Assembly: GCA_963578605.1 (NCBI GenBank)
Contig: CAUZEA010000020.1
Coordinates: 1 to 64,000 of the forward strand
Length of the DNA: 64,000 bases
From: JAKVCB01 sp963578605
Lineage (GTDB): Bacteria > Planctomycetota > Planctomycetia > Pirellulales > Lacipirellulaceae
Direction: 5' to 3'
In this document: positions 9,177 to 16,745 of the stretch, in pieces
How positions within the stretch are numbered: the stretch's first letter is position 1
Layout of the letters: each line of letters begins with the position of its first letter
Position numbers and translations under genes: made by a program
The notes under the pieces: generated by a model
Seen by the model: the letters and a program-made list of their open reading frames with translations, nothing else
The model's database searches: none
What the model was told of the DNA's origin: nothing

Positions 9177-9591
9177 ACCGGTCGACGCGGACCGTCTCCT
9201 TGGCGGTTCGCGTTGGTTGGTTGCTGGTACCAACCGGTGTAATTGGTTCAACAACCCGTCACCAATTCTATCGATCAGCAGCAACATGTTGTGATCGAGC
9301 ACAAACTAATACGGGTGAAGAATCGTGGGACCGGTTTTTCTGTGCGTCTGGACTCGCTCTCCCTGTGCGGCAACCTGCCTCCGGGGGGAGCGAGTCCCAG
9401 GCGTATTTTTTGTTGAGCGGCTGTAGGACTCAACTGTACCGGTTTCAGGCGAGATTTTCAGTAGAAAAAGAAATTTCCCAGCTACCAGTCGGGGTGAGGT
9501 TCAGGTCTCCGATTATCAGGGGGAGAGGCCAGCTGAGCCAATAAACGCCAATTAAGTCCCACGCACAACAGTTAACGAGAAAAGGGAAACC

Positions 9592-11370
9592 ATGTTCGCC
9601 ACTACCAAAATCCGAACGCAAAGCACGCACGTCCGTTCTTTGACACAACCTGTTTTGTTCGTGGTCCTTCTGGCCACGGTAACCAATACCTACGCCGCAT
9701 CGGTATTCGATGCTGAGCTTGAATTGTCAATTAAAGTTGTCACTCCGAACATCGAGCACAAGATTATGGTAACCACGTCGTTCCCGCGACCTGAAAATCA
9801 GAAGGGTATTCCGACCGGTCGGCCAAACCCCGACAACGATTGGAATGAGACAGAGATCAAAGGCGGTGTGGCTGCTCAGAACCCTGATCCGTTCACTGCC
9901 GAACGCAAGAAAGTTGAGCACGGTGAGGGGTTGACATTCCACGTGGGTGGAAAAACCCACGCTTTTAAGCCTGGCGACCTTGCTCACGGCGAGGGTTGGG
10001 CCAGCGGTCGTACCCGAATTCGCCTACATAATTTTACGGGATTGGAGAGTATGCCACCGGCCGAATCGATCAAGGTGGACCTTGACGTGACTGCCATCCG
10101 AGCACTATTTGCCATGGCTGTGGCGGGTGACGCCAGTTACGACTGGGCATCTGCAAAGTATTTCTACAACGTGACCAACGCCGATACAGGTAACGTCCTG
10201 GTGTCCGAGCCTTCAGCCCCTGTCTTGCCAATAATTTCCAAAGAAGGTAACTCGCTCCCCAGTATGAACCGTGAGAGCAAGAAAACAAATGTGAAATTAA
10301 ACCTGCCGGCCGGTTCGTTTACCAACATCGACTTGTTTGGGCACGTCTACGCGTCAGGTTATTCAGAAGTCCTTCCAGATTCGCCGAACGCGGTTCCTTC
10401 TGAGAGGTTAGAACTACTGAAAAAGAGGAGCAGCCAATTGTTGCCCGATGAGAAAATGAATCTTGCACTTGCACATCAGAGTGAATGGGACCCGCTCATG
10501 GGCGATGTTGTCGGCTATGGACCGTGGGCGGTGGCTGACGTTGCAGGTGTTAAAGGAAACGACCCTTTGGCCGTAGAAGGAAACGACACGGTCTTTCTAA
10601 CCCAGGTCGCTACAGATCCCAACCAACCCCACGATTTGGAAATTTCGGTCGAGGTGCCATTCGATGATTACACGGTTTTCACGCTCAACAATGACATGAT
10701 CGCCGCCGGTGGCGTGCACCTCTTTGGTTCTCAATTGGAATTGGGAACTGGTGTGGGTGACGAGTTTCAGGTTTACAACCAGATCGACCGGGCCCGGCAA
10801 CTGCAGTTCCTTTTGGACAATTCCTCACACGATAACCAACTTGAGCATACCGGTGCCTTTGAGCTTGTGAATATTAACGACCCGCAGAGCCCAAATGTCC
10901 TGCAGTTCCAGGGCGAACTGTCTCCCGGCCAGGGGGTTCAGTTCCTGACGCAAATCCTCGTTCACGACGGTATTGATGGGGTTACCGACGGCATGGCACG
11001 GTTAACCCTCCGCCACAATGCCGAGGGAATGGCTGGAGACTACACCGGTGATTATGTGGTTGACCGGCAGGATTATGGGCTATGGAAGGAGACCTTTGGT
11101 TCCTCGGACTTGACAGCCGATGGCAACGGTAACGGGGTGATCGATACAGGTGATTTTACGGTCTGGCAGGACAATTTTCGGCAGGACAAAACTTGGCAGG
11201 ACAAATTTTGGCACCACAATTTTCAGCAGGACAATTTCCCATTCACCGACTTCGGTGGGGGGATCCATTTTGGCGCGTCGAGTTCAGCAGTTCCGGAGCC
11301 CGCAACCGTCCTCATCAGCCTGATGGGCTTGGGAGCAGTCGCTTGCCTGACGGGTCACCGTCGTGCCTAG
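9592..11370 (+). CDS. PEP-CTERM protein with dockerin-like EF-hands (array copy 2)
   Basis: A 592-residue secreted protein. Residues 1-36 form a signal peptide (PVLFVVLLATVTNTYA core). The body is unrecognised, with GEGWASGRTRIRLHNFTG near 135-152 and GDASYDWASAKYFYN. Near 485-530 lies a dockerin type I-like pair of calcium loops (GDYTGDYVVDRQDYGLW, then ADGNGNGVIDTGDFTVW). Five 15-bp repeats follow, then the sorting signal VPEPATVLISLMGLGAVACL and a basic end HRRA. PEP-CTERM proteins are processed by exosortase and retained at or released from the cell surface; no exosortase gene is in the window. It shares its leader and most of its sequence with the copy at 11793. Confidence 0.9.
   Translation: MFATTKIRTQSTHVRSLTQPVLFVVLLATVTNTYAASVFDAELELSIKVVTPNIEHKIMVTTSFPRPENQKGIPTGRPNPDNDWNETEIKGGVAAQNPDPFTAERKKVEHGEGLTFHVGGKTHAFKPGDLAHGEGWASGRTRIRLHNFTGLESMPPAESIKVDLDVTAIRALFAMAVAGDASYDWASAKYFYNVTNADTGNVLVSEPSAPVLPIISKEGNSLPSMNRESKKTNVKLNLPAGSFTNIDLFGHVYASGYSEVLPDSPNAVPSERLELLKKRSSQLLPDEKMNLALAHQSEWDPLMGDVVGYGPWAVADVAGVKGNDPLAVEGNDTVFLTQVATDPNQPHDLEISVEVPFDDYTVFTLNNDMIAAGGVHLFGSQLELGTGVGDEFQVYNQIDRARQLQFLLDNSSHDNQLEHTGAFELVNINDPQSPNVLQFQGELSPGQGVQFLTQILVHDGIDGVTDGMARLTLRHNAEGMAGDYTGDYVVDRQDYGLWKETFGSSDLTADGNGNGVIDTGDFTVWQDNFRQDKTWQDKFWHHNFQQDNFPFTDFGGGIHFGASSSAVPEPATVLISLMGLGAVACLTGHRRA
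11164..11238 (+). repeat. Five 15-bp coding repeats (xQDxF motif) in PEP-CTERM copy 2
   Basis: Five consecutive 15-nt units of the type TGGCAGGACAATTTT encode WQDNF, RQDKT, WQDKF, WHHNF and QQDNF. The paralogue downstream has only two such units (13389-13418: WQDNF, RQDNF). The expansion keeps frame and lengthens the linker between the dockerin-like module and the PEP-CTERM anchor. Confidence 0.85.
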
Positions 11371-11753
11371 GCTGGTCGACGCGAACCGTCTCCTTGGCGG
11401 TTTGCGTTGGTTGGTAGCTGATTCCGACCGGTGTAATTGGTTCAACAATCCGTCACCATCCCCACCGATCGACAGCGACATGTTGTGATCGGGCACAAAC
11501 TAATACGGGTGAAGAATCGTGGAACCGGTTTTTCTGTACGTCTGGACTCGTTCTCCTTGTGCGGCAACCTGCCTCCGGGGGGAGCGAGTCCCAGGCGTAT
11601 TTTTCGTTTGGCGGCTGTGAGACCAGGCTGTACCGGTTAAACGTCGTTCTCGGCTCAAAAAATGTTTTTTTTTGAGCTACCAGTCGGGTTCGAGTTCCAC
11701 CCTCCGATTATCAAGATGAGAGGCCAGCTGGACTAAGAAATGACGTTTTAGGT

Positions 11754-11765
11754 CCCCCCCCCCCC
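11754..11765 (+). repeat. 12-bp poly-C tract in the leader of PEP-CTERM copy 3
   Basis: Twelve consecutive C residues sit 27 bp before the ATG at 11793. The sister leaders lack the tract at this point (they read CCACGCACAACAG and CTACACAGCAG). Long C runs slip during replication, so this could vary the spacing of the leader, or it could be a sequencing or assembly artefact. Confidence 0.9.
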
Positions 11766-11792
11766 ACACTAGTTAACGAGAAAAGGGAAATC

Positions 11793-13550
11793 ATGTTTAC
11801 CACCACCACAATTCGAACCAACAGCAAGCTCATTCGTTTTTTGACACAACCTGTATTGTTCGTGGTCCTGTTGGCCACGGTGACCAACACTTACGCCAGG
11901 TCGATATTCGACGCACAACTCGACTTGTCGCTGAACGTGGTCACCCCTCCGGGCGAAAAAAGCCCGGTCATTGAGAATAAATTTGGATTTGCCACGTCAT
12001 TCCCGCGACCTAGAGACAACGCTGGTGAGCTCACCGGTCAGCCAAACCCGGACGAGGATTGGGTCCCGTTTACGTTGCAGGGCGGTACGGCTGTCCAGAA
12101 ACCCAATCCGTTCGTTGCCAAAGGTAAAAAAGTTACGCATGGTCGAGGGTTGAAATTCCATGTAGGTGGAGAGACCGATGCTTTTGTTCCCGGCGACTAT
12201 GGTGAGGGCGAAGGGTGGGCGAGTGGTCGCACCCGAATTCGCCTGGGTAATTTTACTGGTCATGAGGGTTTGCCGCCGGCTGAAGTGATTCAGGTGAACC
12301 TTGAGTTGAACGCCCTCTCAACTTTGTTGGCTGTTGCCGTGACGGGTGATGCCAGTTACGACTGGGCGTCTGCAAAGTATTTCTACGAGTTGACCAACGA
12401 AGCGACCGGTGCCGTCCTGGTGTCGGGTCCTGGAGGGCCAGCGGGCAACCTGGCGACTTCCGAAGAAGGCGATCCGGCCGCCGGTAATGCCAACGCGGCC
12501 CAGCAGAATATTGTGCCGGTCAACTTGCCGTCCAATTCCTTTACCAATGTTGACCTGTTTGGACATGTGTATGCGACCGGTTTTTCGGAAGTCGAGAGAG
12601 CCCCGGTGCCCGGGGTTCCTCCTGCTGGGTTAGCACCACTGCAACAGCGGGCTAACCAATTGTTCCCCGATCCGGAGATGGGTGCATTGGCAGCATTCGG
12701 GAATGTAAACGTGGGCGAATGGGACCCGCTCTTTGGCAATGTCTTTGGCCATGGATCGTGGCTGGTGGCTGACGTCGCGGGTGTCAAAGGAAGCGACCCT
12801 TGGGCCGTGAATGGAAACGACACGGTCTTTCTGACCCAGGTCGCTACCGCCCCCAACCAACTCCAGGATCTGGAAATTTCGGTCGAGACGCCGGTCGATG
12901 AGTACACGGTTTTCACGCTCGAAAATAACGTGACCGCCGCCGGTGGTGTGCACCTCTTTGGTTCTCAATTGGAATTAGGAACCGGTGTGGGTGACCAGTT
13001 TCAGGGTCACGACCAGGCTGGGCAAATACAATTCCTCTTGGGGGACACTTCACCTGATAGCCAAATTGAGCAAACCGGTGCCTTTCAGCTTGTGGATGTG
13101 AACGACCCGGTGAGCCCGAATGTCCTGCAGTTTCAGGGCGAACTCTCTCCTGGCCAGGGGGCCCAGTTCCAGACGCAAATCCTCGTCCACGATAGTATTG
13201 ACGGAGTTACCGACGGCATGGCACGGTTAACTCTCCGCCACGCCACCGAGGGCATCGCAGGCGACTACACCGGTGATTATGTGGTTGACCAGCAGGATTA
13301 TGAGCTGTGGAAGGAGACCTTTGGTTTGCCCGATTTGATGGCCGATGGCAACGGCAACGGAAGGATCGATGCGGGTGACTTTACCGTGTGGCAGGACAAT
13401 TTCCGGCAGGACAATTTCCCATTCACCGACTTCGGTGGGGAGCCCCATTTTGGCGCGTCGAGTTCGGCAATTCCAGAGCCCGCAACCGCCCTCATCAGCC
13501 TGATTGGCTTGGGAGCAGTCGCTTGCCTGGCGGGTCGCCGTCGTGCCTAG
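11793..13550 (+). CDS. PEP-CTERM protein with dockerin-like EF-hands (array copy 3)
   Basis: A 585-residue paralogue of the protein at 9592 with the same order: signal peptide (PVLFVVLLATVTNTYA), conserved body (GEGWASGRTRIRLGNFTG, GDASYDWASAKYFYE, DVAGVKGSDPWAVNGNDTVF), a dockerin-like pair near 495-535 (GDYTGDYVVDQQDYELW, ADGNGNGRIDAGDFTVW) and the anchor IPEPATALISLIGLGAVACL followed by GRRRA. The ribosome-binding sequence GAGAAAAGGGAAA precedes the ATG. It differs from copy 2 most in the middle (residues ~200-300), so the copies have been diverging for some time. Function unknown; surface or matrix protein is the natural inference. Confidence 0.9.
   Translation: MFTTTTIRTNSKLIRFLTQPVLFVVLLATVTNTYARSIFDAQLDLSLNVVTPPGEKSPVIENKFGFATSFPRPRDNAGELTGQPNPDEDWVPFTLQGGTAVQKPNPFVAKGKKVTHGRGLKFHVGGETDAFVPGDYGEGEGWASGRTRIRLGNFTGHEGLPPAEVIQVNLELNALSTLLAVAVTGDASYDWASAKYFYELTNEATGAVLVSGPGGPAGNLATSEEGDPAAGNANAAQQNIVPVNLPSNSFTNVDLFGHVYATGFSEVERAPVPGVPPAGLAPLQQRANQLFPDPEMGALAAFGNVNVGEWDPLFGNVFGHGSWLVADVAGVKGSDPWAVNGNDTVFLTQVATAPNQLQDLEISVETPVDEYTVFTLENNVTAAGGVHLFGSQLELGTGVGDQFQGHDQAGQIQFLLGDTSPDSQIEQTGAFQLVDVNDPVSPNVLQFQGELSPGQGAQFQTQILVHDSIDGVTDGMARLTLRHATEGIAGDYTGDYVVDQQDYELWKETFGLPDLMADGNGNGRIDAGDFTVWQDNFRQDNFPFTDFGGEPHFGASSSAIPEPATALISLIGLGAVACLAGRRRA
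13389..13418 (+). repeat. Two 15-bp coding repeats in PEP-CTERM copy 3
   Basis: Two near-identical 15-nt units (TGGCAGGACAATTTC, CGGCAGGACAATTTC) encode WQDNF and RQDNF. The same element is present five times in copy 2 at 11164-11238. Confidence 0.8.
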
Positions 13551-13791
13551 ACCGGTTGACCCGGACCGTCTCCCTGGCGGTTCGCGTTGGTTGGTTGCTG
13601 ATTCCAACCGGTGTAATTGATTCAACAACCCGTCATCACCCCTACCGATCAACAGCAACACGTTGTGATCGAGCACCAATGAAGACGGGTGAAGAATCGT
13701 GGGACCGGTTTTTCTGTGCCTCTGGACTCGTGCTCCCTGCTTTCGGGGGAGGACGAGTTCCAGGCATATTGTTTGCGGGGCCTGGTGTTGC

Positions 13792-14457
13792 TTACAACAC
13801 GCCACACCGTTTGTAGACTTCCTGGGCATTCATGCCATTGGCAATTTCGTTGCGGACGCGGTCCTCGTCACCAACTTTTTTCCAGGCATTCTGGACGACC
13901 TCTGCCTCAACCTTGCGAGGTACGACGACGATCCCATCGCGATCAGCGAGGACAAGATCACCTGGGCAGAACTGTACTCCGGCGATTTCGACCGGCACAT
14001 CGTACTCAACGACTTTTTGACGATTCATGGAATCATAAACAGAGGTGCCTCGGGCAAATACAGGAAATTGCATCGCTTCCATGCGGCCAACATCACGCAC
14101 AGCACCGTCTACGATAGCGCCTACGCACCCTGCATATTGTGATGCCGTTGCTAGAAGCTCTCCCCAAATCGCTGACCGCATAGACCCGTCGGCAGCACAG
14201 ATTATGACGTCGTCGGGATGGCAACTGTCCACAGCCTCCAATTCCCCATCGTAGGTGTTTGGGTCATCGTGGTCTAAATCGATCCAGCGCGTCGTCTTGC
14301 AACGGCCTACCAGTTTGTGGATGCCTGTTACAGATGGTAAGGAAACGCGAGGCGATTGGTGTCGCAATCCAAGCTTGTCTATTGCATCGGCGACAACAGC
14401 GCTGTAAAGCGATTCGCGCATCATGTCGAGTGTGATTTCATGCTTTGCAGAAGTCAT
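13792..14457 (-). CDS. RraA-like protein, probable 4-hydroxy-2-oxoacid aldolase/decarboxylase
   Basis: The 221-residue product has the RraA/demethylmenaquinone methyltransferase-like fold signature. It shows VVADAIDKLGLRHQSPRV near the N-terminus, CHPDDVIICAADGSMRSAIWGELLATA with the GE(L)xxxxA element, and GAIVDGAVRDVGRM, whose Arg-Asp pair matches the metal/substrate motif. HMG/CHA-type aldolases of this group cleave 4-hydroxy-2-oxoacids to pyruvate with a divalent metal. It lies downstream of a sugar-acid dehydratase gene on the same strand, which fits a role at the end of an aldonic-acid pathway rather than the RNase E inhibition of the E. coli namesake. A 394-bp gap separates it from the dehydratase. 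Confidence 0.8.
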   Translation of the reverse strand: MTSAKHEITLDMMRESLYSAVVADAIDKLGLRHQSPRVSLPSVTGIHKLVGRCKTTRWIDLDHDDPNTYDGELEAVDSCHPDDVIICAADGSMRSAIWGELLATASQYAGCVGAIVDGAVRDVGRMEAMQFPVFARGTSVYDSMNRQKVVEYDVPVEIAGVQFCPGDLVLADRDGIVVVPRKVEAEVVQNAWKKVGDEDRVRNEIANGMNAQEVYKRCGVL

Positions 14458-14851
14458 GTGCCGTGCTTTCGTTTGGGGAGGTTGGGAATTTTATGGAGCG
14501 ATACGCCACTATTAGGAGTTGCCCCGTCGTCAATAGAGGCTGGCGTTGCAAGTGATATTTTGCTGCGGGATGTTTGCCTCTCTTTTTGAAGGGATAATAT
14601 TTCCAAGTTCAAAAAGGTCTTGACGACATTGCCCCATGAGTTCGTAGGGTAATATTGTAAGCCACCGATAGTCAACAAACCATTTGGGCCTGTTCTGTAG
14701 GGTCCATAGGAATCGGTGTGAAGGGGTTTCCTTAGGGATTGTGCGAACTGAAGACGCTCTAAAAAACAGCACCAACCTGCACTGCCCTGTTGCGAGGGTA
14801 GTCAAGGACGCTGCGAACCGCCCTGCCCTACTTTTGGGGAAAATTGCGTGC
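14458..14851. other. Intergenic region, 394 bp
   Basis: It lies between the rraA-like and dehydratase genes, both minus strand. No reading frame on either strand shows family motifs. It should contain the rraA-like promoter, but no clear site was recognised. The AT content is higher than in the neighbouring genes. Confidence 0.4.
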
Positions 14852-16567
14852 TTATAGTTTTTCTGGTGGGCCGGGCGCGAGGAAATCCAGGTCGGCTCCC
14901 AGGTTGGCCGGAAGAACATGCTGGGCGTATAGCCTGCGCCAGCCACGTTCGGGGAGGCAGGGTGGTCTCAGTTTCGCTTTGCGACGATCGCGTTCACAGT
15001 TGTCGACCAGCAGATTGACCTGGCGTTGTGCGACATCCAGCTCGATTTCATCACCCTCTTTGACCAAGGCGAGCGGGCCACCGGCGGCAGATTCAGGCGT
15101 GCAATGCAGGACCACCGTACCGAAGGCGGTGCCACTCATGCGACCATCGGAAATGCGTACCATGTCACGAATCCCTTGTTTGGCAAGGTAATCGGGGATG
15201 GGTAAGGCACCCGCTTCGGGCATTCCGGACGCAATCGGGCCAGCCCCTCGCAAGACCATCACATGGTCTGGGGTGATCTTCAGAGAGGGGTCATCCAGCC
15301 GCCGGGCCGCGTCCTCGGGTGACTCGAATACGACAGCCGGGCCGCGATGCTTCAGCAGCTTGGGGCTGGCGGCCGATTGCTTGATCACGGCACCATCGGG
15401 AGCGAGCGTGCCGGAGAGTCCTACCAGCGAGCCAGTGGGTCCCAGCGAGGCGTTTAACGGGTGAATGGTTGTCTGCCAGTCGCCAGGTGGTTGGCAATCT
15501 TGCAGCGATTCACTCAGTGCCAGGCCGGTTGCCGTTTTTGCAGTCAGGTCGAGGAGCGGCTCAAGCGTTTTTAGCAATATTGGCAGCCCGCCCGCCTTGT
15601 AGAAGTCCTCCATGTAGCCGTTGCCGGCGGGTTTGCAGTCGACCAACAGGGGGATCTGCTGGGAGGCTTCGTTGAGGTCTTCCAGCGACAAACCAATCCC
15701 GGCCCGTCGGGCAATTGCCGTCAGATGAATGATCGCATTGGTGGACCCGCCCACAGCCACGAGGACTTTCAGTGCGTTCTTGAATGACGCTGGCGATAAA
15801 ATGTCCGCGGGTGTTCGGGCGGAGGTGGCCAGTTCCACCGCGGCTCTCCCGCTGGCAGTCGCATGGCGGAGTCGGTCGGCGGTTACCGCCGGTGGAGCGG
15901 CACCTCCGGGCAGCATCAGGCCCATGACCTCCGCGAGGCAGGCCATGGTCGACGCCGATCCCATCACCATGCAGGTACCGGTGGTGGGACAGAGGGACTG
16001 CTCGACTTCTGCGATTTCTTGATCGGAGATATCGCCCCCGCGGTAGGAACTCCAGTAGCGTCGGCAGTCGGTACAGGCGCCCAGCCTGGTACCCTGCCAA
16101 TCTCCGGTGATCATCGATCCTGTCACGACACACAGTGCGGGAATGTTGGCCGAGACGGCCGCCATCATTTGAGCGGGAACGGTTTTGTCGCACCCACCGG
16201 CCAGCACGACCGCGTCCATGGGTTGGGCGCGAATCATTTCTTCGGTCTCCATCGCAAGTAAATTGCGAAAGAGCATGGTGGTGGGGGAGCAGAGAATCTC
16301 GTTGAGCGAGATGGTAGGAAACGCAAAAGGCAGCCCACCGGCCTCGAGGACACCCCGCTTGATAGCCGCGACCAATTCCGGCATGTTGCGATGGCACGTG
16401 TTGTAGTCGCTCGACGTGTCGACGATACCGACGATCGGCCGCTCAAGGTCGGTGCGGTCATACCCGGCCGAGGCCAGAAACGCCCGCCGCATATACCGGC
16501 TGAATTCCGGGTCGCCATACGAGGTGAGTTTGCGATTAATTCCAGTCGCTGGATTTGCGGAGGCCAT
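14852..16567 (-). CDS. IlvD/Edd-family dehydratase (likely sugar-acid dehydratase)
   Basis: From the ATG at 16567 (MASANPATGINRKLTSYGD) the product has about 571 residues and carries the family blocks: IVDTSSDYNTCHRNMPEL, LAGGCDKTVPAQMMAA, LCPTTGTCMVMGSASTMACL, VGGSTNAIIHLTAIA and ISDGRMSGTAFGTVVLH. The three Cys at CHRN, GGCDKT and TGTC are the expected iron-sulfur ligands. The SDYNxC form resembles aldonate (arabonate/xylonate-type) dehydratases more than IlvD. The enzyme should remove water from an aldonic acid to give a 2-keto-3-deoxy acid. The open frame continues upstream to 16726 into an aldehyde-dehydrogenase fragment, listed separately. Its neighbours are a TPP enzyme and an RraA-like aldolase. 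Confidence 0.88.
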   Translation of the reverse strand: MASANPATGINRKLTSYGDPEFSRYMRRAFLASAGYDRTDLERPIVGIVDTSSDYNTCHRNMPELVAAIKRGVLEAGGLPFAFPTISLNEILCSPTTMLFRNLLAMETEEMIRAQPMDAVVLAGGCDKTVPAQMMAAVSANIPALCVVTGSMITGDWQGTRLGACTDCRRYWSSYRGGDISDQEIAEVEQSLCPTTGTCMVMGSASTMACLAEVMGLMLPGGAAPPAVTADRLRHATASGRAAVELATSARTPADILSPASFKNALKVLVAVGGSTNAIIHLTAIARRAGIGLSLEDLNEASQQIPLLVDCKPAGNGYMEDFYKAGGLPILLKTLEPLLDLTAKTATGLALSESLQDCQPPGDWQTTIHPLNASLGPTGSLVGLSGTLAPDGAVIKQSAASPKLLKHRGPAVVFESPEDAARRLDDPSLKITPDHVMVLRGAGPIASGMPEAGALPIPDYLAKQGIRDMVRISDGRMSGTAFGTVVLHCTPESAAGGPLALVKEGDEIELDVAQRQVNLLVDNCERDRRKAKLRPPCLPERGWRRLYAQHVLPANLGADLDFLAPGPPEKL

Positions 16568-16678
16568 AGGTGCAAATGGTTCGTTGTGAATCAGGTTCAT
16601 GGAATCATCGACATTGGTCAACACGGTTGGCTCATAGTAATAGCCGCGTTCGTAACCGTCGGGACGACGACCACCACT
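16568..16678 (-). pseudogene. Aldehyde dehydrogenase relic fused in frame to the dehydratase
   Basis: The reading frame just upstream of the dehydratase start encodes SGGRRPDGYERGYYYEP, then TVLTNVDDSMNLIHNEPFAP. This is the typical C-terminal section of NAD(P)-dependent aldehyde dehydrogenases (GGxRxxxGYxxEPTVL...DxxxxxxEEPFGP). The rest of that enzyme, including its catalytic Cys region, is absent. The relic starts about 70 bp after the TPP-enzyme gene. It indicates that an aldehyde dehydrogenase gene once stood here and was removed by a deletion ending at the dehydratase start codon. Translation from the TTG at 16726 would add the relic as a tail on the dehydratase. Confidence 0.75.
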
Positions 16679-16745
16679 GGCCGTCGATATCCATGTCGTG
16701 GGGAATATCGTTAGTTCGACTCGCAAAATTCAGGTTGAGGGGTGA

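Larger units (their letters stand above)
8925..13791 (+). repeat. Three-unit tandem array of PEP-CTERM genes with conserved leaders and 3' flanks
   Basis: Each unit consists of a leader, an ORF and a 3' flank. Leaders lie at about 8925-9068, 9460-9591 and 11660-11792. They share CAGCTACCAGTCGGG, CTCCGATTATCA, GAGGCCAGCTG and a GTTAACGAGAAAA ribosome-binding region. The 3' flanks start right after each stop codon (9177, 11371, 13551) and share GACCGTCTCC, GGTGTAATTG and CGGGTGAAGAATCGTGG. Units two and three are about 2.2 kb; unit one is only ~0.5 kb because its ORF has an internal deletion. The last flank ends directly at the 3' end of the rraA-like gene. The layout points to repeated duplication of one gene including its control region, then loss. 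Confidence 0.9.

Noticed and set aside
9113..9544. A 143-codon plus-strand frame over the 3' flank of the collapsed PEP-CTERM unit
   Set aside because: The same flank is repeated after the other two copies without keeping the frame, so it is non-coding repeat sequence.
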